Below the pieces are notes generated by a model. It saw only the letters and a program-made list of their open reading frames with translations, was not told the DNA's origin and searched no databases. The translations under genes and the position numbers were made by a program. From UBA987 sp047620825 (lineage in GTDB: Bacteria; Bacteroidota; Bacteroidia; NS11-12g; UBA9320): 12,765 bases of DNA. The DNA lies in NCBI GenBank assembly GCA_047620825.1, contig JBLHOC010000086.1, forward strand, positions 1 through 12,765. The letters run 5' to 3'. Shown piece after piece: positions 5,604 through 11,485 of this stretch (position 1 is its first letter; each line of letters opens with the position of its first letter).

Positions 5604-7535
5604 CTATTCGACTAATACTTTATTAAAATATGCTACAAACTCATCTAAACTCATTGCTCCTAAATCACCTTCCTTATGCTTTCGAACTGCAACTGACTCA
5701 TTACTAGCCTCTTGCTCTCCGATAATCAGCATGTACGGCACCTTTTGAACCTCTGAATCTCGTATCTTTTTACCTATTTTTTCGTTCCTCTCGTCAACGA
5801 AGCCGCGAATATCGTGATTATTCAGATACTTTAAAACTTTTTGACTGTAATCATTGTACTTTTCGCTGATAGGCAAAATTGAAAATTGTTCAGGACTCAA
5901 CCACAAAGGAAAATCTCCAGCACAATGTTCAATTAAAATACCAATGAAACGTTCCAAAGAACCGAAAGGTGCTCGGTGAATCATTACGGGTCGATGCTTC
6001 TGATTATCGGCTCCAACATATTCTAATTCGAATCGTTCTGGCAAGTTGTAATCCACCTGAATTGTTCCCAGTTGCCACTTTCTACCAATAGCGTCCTTGA
6101 CCATGAAATCTAGCTTAGGGCCATAAAAGGCAGCTTCACCATATACTGTCACAGTTTCTAAATCACGTTCTTTAGTTGCCTCGATAATGGCAGTTTCTGC
6201 CTTCTCCCAATTTTCATCAGAACCAATGTATTTGTCTTTATCCTCTTTATCTCTTAATGAAATTTGAGCGGTGAAATCATCAAACCCTAATTTCTTAAAC
6301 ACGAACATCACCAAATCAATTACATCTATAAATTCTGCTTTTATTTGGTCTTGGGTGCAAAATATATGTGCATCGTCTTGTGTAAAACCACGTACACGTG
6401 CTAATCCGTTTAATTCACCAGATTGCTCATAGCGATAAACCGTTCCAAACTCTGCGATACGCAGCGGTAAGTCTTTGTATGAATGTGGCTTGAAACTATA
6501 AATTTCGCAATGGTGTGGACAGTTCATTGGTTTTAACAAAAACTCCTCATCCTCGTTAGGTGTTTTTATTGGTTGAAATGAGTCTTCTCCGTATTTCTCG
6601 TAATGACCACTGGTCACGTATAATTCCTTTTTGCCAATGTGCGGCGTAATAACAGGTAAGTAGCCTCTTTCAATTTGAGCTTGACGCATAAATTTCTCTA
6701 AACGTTCCCTGATCGCTGTTCCTTTTGGCAACCATATAGGTAACCCCGCACCAACTTTTTCACTAAACATAAAGAGTTCCATCTCTTTGCCCAGTTTCTT
6801 ATGGTCACGTTTTTTTGCTTCTTCCAACACATGTAAGTGCTGTGTTAACTCCTTTTGTTTTGGAAACGAAACCGCATATACGCGGGTCAGTTGTTTACTT
6901 GTTACATCACCCAACCAGTAGGCGCCAGCAACAACCATGAGTTTTACGGCTTTTATTTTTCCTGTGCTTGGAATATGTGGTCCTTTACATAAATCAGTAA
7001 ACTTGCCTTGTTCATAAAAGGTGATCGTCCCATCTTCTAGTCTTTCTAGCAAATCTAATTTGTAAGGATCTTCCTTCTCCTTGAAATAGGCGATTGCGTC
7101 TGCTTTTGAAACGTCAATACGTTTGTACGAGTTGTTTTCTCTTGCGAGTTCCAACATCTTAGCTTCCACTTTTGGAAACTCTGTAGACGAAAAGGCGTGA
7201 TCTCCGAAATCAATATCGTAGTAGAACCCGTTTTCAATCGGAGGTCCGATACCAAGTTTAATACCTGGGTAAAGGGCTTCCATGGCTTCTGCAAGTAAAT
7301 GTGCTGAGCTATGCCAAAAAGTTGACTTTCCCTCGTCATCATTCCATGTAAGAAGTTGCAACGTTGCCGATGCTAAGATGGGTCTATTTGCGTCCCAAAC
7401 CTCTCCGTTTATTTTGGCTGCTAATACGTTTCGTGCTAAACCTTCACTGATGCTTAAAGCTACATCCATCGCACTTGATCCGTGCGAATACTCCCGAGTA
7501 CTGCCATCGGGGAGGGTAATGATAATGTTATCCAA
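5604..7535 (-). CDS. thrS: Threonyl-tRNA synthetase (TTG start)
   Basis: The 643-residue class II synthetase charges tRNA-Thr and edits mischarged Ser-tRNA. Domains in order: TGS (1-62); editing domain with HSSAH (H75, H79) and C183/H187; catalytic core from about 245 to 545; anticodon-binding domain to the end. The zinc ligands are C339 (MNCPHH), H390 (DDAH) and H520 (MIHRAPFGS). Motif 2 is the YRYE region with R368, and motif 3 contains R521 and the following APFGSLER. No ATG lies between the in-frame stop of the TPR gene and the TGS domain. TTG at 7535 (giving M-DNIIITLPDGS) is therefore the likely start, with ATT at 7559 the only other option. The preceding bases are A-rich rather than Shine-Dalgarno-like. 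The gene lies 51 bases after the TPR gene and 6 bases before infC, in the same frame as both. Confidence 0.97.
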   Translation of the reverse strand: MDNIIITLPDGSTREYSHGSSAMDVALSISEGLARNVLAAKINGEVWDANRPILASATLQLLTWNDDEGKSTFWHSSAHLLAEAMEALYPGIKLGIGPPIENGFYYDIDFGDHAFSSTEFPKVEAKMLELARENNSYKRIDVSKADAIAYFKEKEDPYKLDLLERLEDGTITFYEQGKFTDLCKGPHIPSTGKIKAVKLMVVAGAYWLGDVTSKQLTRVYAVSFPKQKELTQHLHVLEEAKKRDHKKLGKEMELFMFSEKVGAGLPIWLPKGTAIRERLEKFMRQAQIERGYLPVITPHIGKKELYVTSGHYEKYGEDSFQPIKTPNEDEEFLLKPMNCPHHCEIYSFKPHSYKDLPLRIAEFGTVYRYEQSGELNGLARVRGFTQDDAHIFCTQDQIKAEFIDVIDLVMFVFKKLGFDDFTAQISLRDKEDKDKYIGSDENWEKAETAIIEATKERDLETVTVYGEAAFYGPKLDFMVKDAIGRKWQLGTIQVDYNLPERFELEYVGADNQKHRPVMIHRAPFGSLERFIGILIEHCAGDFPLWLSPEQFSILPISEKYNDYSQKVLKYLNNHDIRGFVDERNEKIGKKIRDSEVQKVPYMLIIGEQEASNESVAVRKHKEGDLGAMSLDEFVAYFNKVLVE

Positions 7536-7586
7536 TTTAAATTTCGTTGTGCCCTCAATCCGTACAAATGGCGAAAAGCTTGTTAT

Positions 7587-8603
7587 TTATTGTATTCTAA
7601 TTAATGCCTGTTTTGCTAGATCAAAGTTAGGGTCAACCTGTAAACATTTGTTGTAATGACTTGCAGCCATATCTAACAAACCTTTGCTTTCGTGACTAAG
7701 TCCTAACATGTAGTGACCTTTTGCAAATTCAGGTGCAAATTTAACCGCAATACGAAAATGTTCTATAGCTCGATCATAATTATTTCCGTCCAACATAATA
7801 TAACCTGTATTGTAATAGGCAAAATAGTGTTGGGCGTTAATGTCTATGGTTTTTTGATAGTTGATAATAGCACTGTCGAATTGACCCATTTTTTGGTAAA
7901 TCAGACCAATGGCGTAATATGCTTCATCACTAAATTCATCCGCTAATAGTGCGTTTCGGAAATACGTAACTGCAATCTCCTGGTTGCTATCGGCGTACAA
8001 TTGACCCAGTTGAAAGAGTGAATTATAATGGTACAGATCAATCTGTACAGCTTTTTGGAATGAGGCTATGGCCCCTGAAGAATCTCCAGCCTCTTTTAAC
8101 GCCATGCCTTGAAAGAAATAACCTTCTGGGTTAGATGCATTAATATTTTCTAATTTATTGAAGACCTTTAAACTGTTGTCGAATTGCCGAACAATCAAAT
8201 AGAACTGACCCAATTTTAAAAGGGCGTTTTCGTTGGATGGTTCTACTTCAATGGCTTTTTTATAATCTTCCAGGGCCAGTTTCGTTTCGTTGAGCCCCAT
8301 GTTAATCTCTGCGCGACTTACATAATAAGTGCCGGAATTAGGCTTCATTTCGATGGCTTTGTTCAAATCGCTTAAAGCTAACTTGAATTTGCGATTCTTG
8401 GATAACTCCAGACCTCTTTGGTATCGATAATCGTCGTTGTCGGGATACTTATTAATTCGTTTAGACCATTCCTGTACAGCTAAACTCACCGTAGTGTCGT
8501 TTAACAATGGATCATCACTTGCTGTTCCGAACCAATTTCCACAGGAATACAGAGACATTACGATGCCTACAAAAAGAAGAAGTAGTAACTTAAATCTTGC
8601 CAT
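7587..8603 (-). CDS. Tetratricopeptide-repeat lipoprotein
   Basis: The 338-residue protein begins with a lipoprotein signal (SLYSC, C21) followed by GNWFG, with no acidic tract, so it probably faces the periplasm rather than the outside. From about residue 57 to 327 it is built of eight 33-34-residue TPR units (for example YYVSRAEINMGLNETKLALEDYKKAIEVEP and similar), forming a superhelical protein-binding scaffold. No enzymatic motif is present. It is the first gene of the minus-strand cluster, 51 bases before thrS, with no terminator between them, so it is likely co-transcribed with the translation genes. Why an envelope TPR protein leads this cluster is not evident from sequence. The partner is unknown; roles in gliding, secretion or cell-wall assembly seen for other TPR lipoproteins of the phylum are only possibilities. 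Confidence 0.9.
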   Translation of the reverse strand: MARFKLLLLLFVGIVMSLYSCGNWFGTASDDPLLNDTTVSLAVQEWSKRINKYPDNDDYRYQRGLELSKNRKFKLALSDLNKAIEMKPNSGTYYVSRAEINMGLNETKLALEDYKKAIEVEPSNENALLKLGQFYLIVRQFDNSLKVFNKLENINASNPEGYFFQGMALKEAGDSSGAIASFQKAVQIDLYHYNSLFQLGQLYADSNQEIAVTYFRNALLADEFSDEAYYAIGLIYQKMGQFDSAIINYQKTIDINAQHYFAYYNTGYIMLDGNNYDRAIEHFRIAVKFAPEFAKGHYMLGLSHESKGLLDMAASHYNKCLQVDPNFDLAKQALIRIQ

Positions 8604-8626
8604 TTTTATTATGGGTCGAATTTCGA

Positions 8627-8634
8627 TAATTTTG
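8627..8634 (+). promoter_or_regulatory. Candidate -7 element (TAnnTTTG) for hmgA
   Basis: TAATTTTG matches the Bacteroidota -7 consensus TAnnTTTG exactly. It would place the transcription start near 8640, about 17 bases before the hmgA ATG at 8657. A TTG at the usual -33 spacing is missing; the nearest one upstream (8597-8599) is 27 bases away. The divergent gap to the TPR gene is only 53 bases, so the two promoters must overlap or be very close. I found no matching element facing the TPR gene. Confidence 0.45.
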
Positions 8635-8656
8635 ACGACTAAAGAACAGAAACATC

Positions 8657-9814
8657 ATGCCTTTTTACCATCGTTTAGGAGATATACCTCAAAAGAGACA
8701 TACACAATATCGCAAACCAGATGGGGCGCTTTATGCAGAAGAACTGATTAGTACTGAGGGTTTTTCAAATATTTTATCCCTTGTTTATCATTGTCACCCA
8801 CCCACGATGGTCACAGACATAGGGGAGCCAATTGACAAACGGCCGGAATATGTTGTTGAAAATAATCTAAAACATCGCAGCTTTTTAACGTTTAATACAA
8901 AACCTACTGAAGATTATATAGACAGTAGAGTGGTGTTAATGGGTAATAAAGATTTACTCGTCACCGCAGCAGCTCCGACAAAAAGTATGACCGATTATTT
9001 CTTCAAGAACACAGACTCGGATGAAGTCATTTTTGTTCACGAAGGAAGCGGGACGTTAAAGACAATATATGGTCAAATCAAGTTTGGATACGGTGATTAC
9101 CTTGTTGTTCCAAGGGGCACAATTTATCAGCTGATTTTCGATGACGCCAACAATCGTTTGTTTATCACCGAGAGTTTTACGCCCATCTATCCACCCAAAA
9201 GATACGTGAACAAGTTTGGACAGTTTTTGGAGCACAGTCCGTACTGTGAGCGAGACATACGGCTACCTGAGCACCTTGAAACCAATGACGAAAAAGGATC
9301 TTTTAAAGTAATGACCAAAAAGTCTGGCTACATATTTCCTTACACTTTTGCTACACACCCTTTTGATGCCATTGGATGGGATGGTTATGTATATCCATAT
9401 GCCTTTAATATTTCGAACTTCGAACCAATTACAGGGAGAGTGCATCAACCACCACCGGTGCATCAAACGTTTGAAGGCCACAATTTTGTTATATGTTCGT
9501 TTGTTCCGCGATTATTCGACTATCACCCAGATGCGGTACCCACACCTTACAATCACAGCAACGTAGACAGTGATGAAATTTTATATTATGTTGATGGCGA
9601 CTTTATGAGTCGTAAACATGTAGAACGAGGCATGATCACCTTACATCCAAAAGGAATTCCACATGGACCACACCCAGGAACAGTTGAAAAAAGTCTTGGT
9701 AAAAAAGAGACCAAAGAACTCGCTGTAATGATTGACCCGTTTTATCCATTAAACATTACCAAAGCTGCTATAGACATGGAGGACAAGGACTATTGGAAGA
9801 GTTGGATGGCTTAG
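8657..9814 (+). CDS. hmgA: Homogentisate 1,2-dioxygenase
   Basis: The 385-residue protein opens the aromatic ring of homogentisate to maleylacetoacetate with Fe(II) and O2, a central step of tyrosine and phenylalanine breakdown in the cytoplasm. It shows the family start (MPFYHRLGDIPQKRH), a first cupin unit (SDEVIFVHEGSG, 121-132, with YGDYLVVPRGT after it) and the C-terminal metal cupin. Likely iron ligands are H300 (PYNHSN), E307 (DSDEILYYVDG) and H336 (IPHGPHPG), corresponding to H335, E341 and H371 of the human enzyme. The H-to-E spacing is one residue longer here. The protein is shorter than human HGD (about 445 residues). No hppD, maleylacetoacetate isomerase or fumarylacetoacetase gene lies in the window, so it is not in a visible pathway operon. 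It is divergent from the TPR gene, with a good -7 element upstream. Confidence 0.94.
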   Translation: MPFYHRLGDIPQKRHTQYRKPDGALYAEELISTEGFSNILSLVYHCHPPTMVTDIGEPIDKRPEYVVENNLKHRSFLTFNTKPTEDYIDSRVVLMGNKDLLVTAAAPTKSMTDYFFKNTDSDEVIFVHEGSGTLKTIYGQIKFGYGDYLVVPRGTIYQLIFDDANNRLFITESFTPIYPPKRYVNKFGQFLEHSPYCERDIRLPEHLETNDEKGSFKVMTKKSGYIFPYTFATHPFDAIGWDGYVYPYAFNISNFEPITGRVHQPPPVHQTFEGHNFVICSFVPRLFDYHPDAVPTPYNHSNVDSDEILYYVDGDFMSRKHVERGMITLHPKGIPHGPHPGTVEKSLGKKETKELAVMIDPFYPLNITKAAIDMEDKDYWKSWMA

Positions 9815-9825
9815 GAGGTTGGGTT

Positions 9826-9894
9826 GTTAGGTGGTTAGGTTTTTGGGGCGCTTCGCTTTTGGGAAGTTAGGTTGTTAGGGCGCTTCGCTTTTGG
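9826..9894. repeat. GTTAGG octamer pairs and two 17-bp GCGCTTCGC repeats
   Basis: Four GTTAGG hexamers occur as two pairs spaced 8 bases within each pair (9826, 9834; 9866, 9874), the pairs being 40 bases apart. Each pair is followed by an identical 17-mer, GGGCGCTTCGCTTTTGG (9846-9862 and 9878-9894), which contains the small inverted repeat GCG-CTT-CGC. The block begins 12 bases after the hmgA stop codon. It looks like a dispersed intergenic repeat family of the host rather than a gene part. A role in transcription end or mRNA protection is possible but not shown. Confidence 0.8.
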
Positions 9895-9923
9895 CGTATT
9901 GGGGCATTGCATGTTAACCTATG

Positions 9924-9967
9924 TGTCATTCAGAGTTTGTGACCTTAGGCACAAACGAAGAATCTGT
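9924..9967. repeat. Palindromic repeat element (TGTCATTC...GAAGAATCTG type)
   Basis: The outer ends read TGTCATTC and GAAGAATCTG, which match the termini of a short palindromic intergenic repeat I recall from many bacterial genomes, Bacteroidota included. The pairing is ATTC/GAAT (9928-9931 with 9960-9963), a symmetric 3-base internal loop, then GTTTGTG/CACAAAC (9935-9941 with 9950-9956) around an 8-base loop. The ends are conserved and the core differs from the common version, as expected for a folded element with compensating changes. Family membership is from memory, not from a search. Confidence 0.6.
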
Positions 9968-10000
9968 CCAATTTGATCATAAAATGTATTCCCTAAATGT

Positions 10001-10042
10001 CCTCATTATCGCAATATCGCAATATCGCATTGCCTCATTATC
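10001..10042. repeat. ATCGCAAT tandem repeat flanked by CCTCATTATC
   Basis: Three 8-base units, ATCGCAAT, ATCGCAAT and ATCGCATT, run from 10008 to 10031. They are flanked by two identical copies of CCTCATTATC (10001-10010 and 10033-10042), 32 bases apart, exactly four periods. The second flank ends three bases before the stop codon (on the minus strand) of the neighbouring hydrolase gene. Copy number could vary by slippage. No function can be read from the sequence. Confidence 0.8.
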
Positions 10043-10045
10043 ACA

Positions 10046-10825
10046 TTAATCGAGGAACGCTTTCACTGCTACCCAGTACTCGGCATTGTCAGCCTCAGCA
10101 GTCCATAAGGCACTTGAGCCATGACGACCAGCACCATTAGGAACAAACTGCGTTTTTGTTGTACTTTTAATGCTGTCAAAAATAGCCTTAGTCTGTCCAG
10201 CTTCACTTTTAGAAGATGTTAAAAAAGCTGGTTTGTCTAACGATTTTACAACTGTTGCAACACTTACACCCGTTAAATATTCTCCAGGACTAAACGATAA
10301 AACCTTGCTTACTTTGTCATTCACTGCTGCTATTTTTAAGACCAGAGAAGAAGAATAGGAGCTTCCCCAGAGTATTACGTCTTGATTGTATTCTGCAGAG
10401 AATTTGGTTATGGCTGCTGTGATATCTTGTTCTGCATCTAAAAAGGTTTGACCTTTTCCTTCAGCTTTTGCTTTAGCAGCAGTTTCGTTCGTAACGCCTT
10501 GGATCGCTCTTCCAGATCGTTGATCCAGCGCAATACAATTGAAACCAAGATCATTTAATGTGACTGCAATTTCAATATACTCTCCTCGACTCCAACCAGC
10601 CTGATGACAAAGGATAATAATAGGCTTGTCTTTTTTAATGTGATACTGATCTGCCGTCATCTCCAATCCATCCTCTGATGCAAATGTCAACGTCTTTACA
10701 AATGTGGTGTCCGTATCAGTTGGTGTAATGTCTTTTTTTGTGGTTTCAGGTGTTTCCTCCGAAGTGCAGGAATAAATAGAGACGCTGAATAGAACGAGTA
10801 ATGAGAACGATAGAAACTGCTTCAT
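10046..10825 (-). CDS. Dienelactone-hydrolase-like alpha/beta hydrolase lipoprotein
   Basis: I place the start at the ATG at 10825, giving 259 residues with a clean lipoprotein signal (VSIYSC, C20). An ATG ten codons upstream (10855) would add a charged stretch ahead of the signal. After the Cys comes TSEETPETTKK, an acid-rich, Thr/Asp-rich tether to about residue 40, compatible with export to the cell surface in this phylum. The hydrolase domain shows CHQAGWSRGEY (73-83) near the oxyanion site, the nucleophile elbow WGSSYS (S156), a candidate acid E208 and the catalytic H235 in GRHGSSAL. Ester or lactone hydrolysis is the general expectation; the substrate is unknown. The last small residue of the elbow is Ser where Gly is usual. 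It converges on hmgA across the repeat-filled gap, and its start is 36 bases from the divergent membrane protein gene. Confidence 0.85.
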   Translation of the reverse strand: MKQFLSFSLLVLFSVSIYSCTSEETPETTKKDITPTDTDTTFVKTLTFASEDGLEMTADQYHIKKDKPIIILCHQAGWSRGEYIEIAVTLNDLGFNCIALDQRSGRAIQGVTNETAAKAKAEGKGQTFLDAEQDITAAITKFSAEYNQDVILWGSSYSSSLVLKIAAVNDKVSKVLSFSPGEYLTGVSVATVVKSLDKPAFLTSSKSEAGQTKAIFDSIKSTTKTQFVPNGAGRHGSSALWTAEADNAEYWVAVKAFLD

Positions 10826-10861
10826 TTTTTTGTACGAATATAGTGGACGGAACATCGAGCA

Positions 10862-11341
10862 GTGAAACGAACAGTCATTTTTGAGTTAGATATTAAATAT
10901 CTTCGCTGCGTGGATAGAAAAAAGGCCTTACGTAAAATTTTATCAGCAGTTTATATCTCATTCTGTTTGTGGTTTTTAGGTCCTATTGTAATCGAACTAT
11001 TGTCGGAACCACCAGAGGGTGATGAAATAGGGCTATCGGTTCTTTTGAGCCTGTTGATTGCAGGATCGTTTTTAAGCATTGGATTGTGGTATAACACAGT
11101 CAGACTGAATAAGTCCCTGGCATTTAAATGGTTAATCCTAATCGCAATATTGTTATTAGGCATCGTCGTTTTTCTATTTACCTATTCCAGTTGGATACTT
11201 TTAGTGGCATCCTTATCCATATTTTACGTTTGGACAAAGCGTATTATTAAACGAAAAATGGATAACCTCACGAACCTTACATGGGTTTCCATTTTTTCTC
11301 TAGTTATATCAATTTATATTTTCTTTCAGCTGATTCCGTAA
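10862..11341 (+). CDS. Small integral membrane protein, unrecognised (GTG start)
   Basis: I do not recognise this 159-residue protein. It has a short basic N-terminus, then four to five hydrophobic segments (about 27-47, 57-77, 88-107, 108-125 and 139-157) separated by basic loops such as TKRIIKRK (125-132). This suggests an inner-membrane protein with no visible catalytic motif. The only upstream in-frame start after the stop at 10841 is GTG at 10862. A second GTG at 10910 (before DRKKALRK) would remove 16 residues and leave all helices intact. Translation of the downstream frame is convincing because of its hydrophobic pattern, but the start is uncertain. It is divergent from the hydrolase lipoprotein gene with a gap of 36 to 84 bases, and no clear promoter fits. 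Confidence 0.65.
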   Translation: MKRTVIFELDIKYLRCVDRKKALRKILSAVYISFCLWFLGPIVIELLSEPPEGDEIGLSVLLSLLIAGSFLSIGLWYNTVRLNKSLAFKWLILIAILLLGIVVFLFTYSSWILLVASLSIFYVWTKRIIKRKMDNLTNLTWVSIFSLVISIYIFFQLIP

Positions 11342-11349
11342 ACATCAGC
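11329..11349 (+). terminator. Weak hairpin across the stop codon
   Basis: GCTGAT (11329-11334) and ATCAGC (11344-11349) form a 6-bp stem with a 9-base loop spanning the TAA of the membrane protein gene, followed by ATTTCAG. There is only a short T stretch after it, so this is at best a weak terminator. Confidence 0.25.
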
Positions 11350-11485
11350 ATTTCAGTACTTTAGGTTGTGAATGTTGTTGAGGTGTGTTTCACGCAGGCA
11401 TCATTTACGATTCTTTTACTTGTGGTTAACATTTACATAATATAGCCATATGACGTTTGTACCAACAAAAAACGAAAAAAGTAAA

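Noticed and set aside
9815..10045. A CRISPR array or an attachment site in the repeat region
   Set aside because: Repeats are 8 to 17 bases with no unique spacers of constant length, no cas genes, and no integrase or tRNA nearby.
10826..10855. Upstream ATG of the hydrolase lipoprotein at 10855
   Set aside because: It would put ten extra residues before an otherwise complete lipoprotein signal; the ATG at 10825 gives a normal signal-peptide length and is preceded by an A-run.
11420..11459. Promoter for the beta-helix lipoprotein (TTG at 11420 and GACGTTTG at 11452)
   Set aside because: The spacing between the two elements is about 29 bases, far from the usual 17-19, and the -7 element has a mismatch at its first base.
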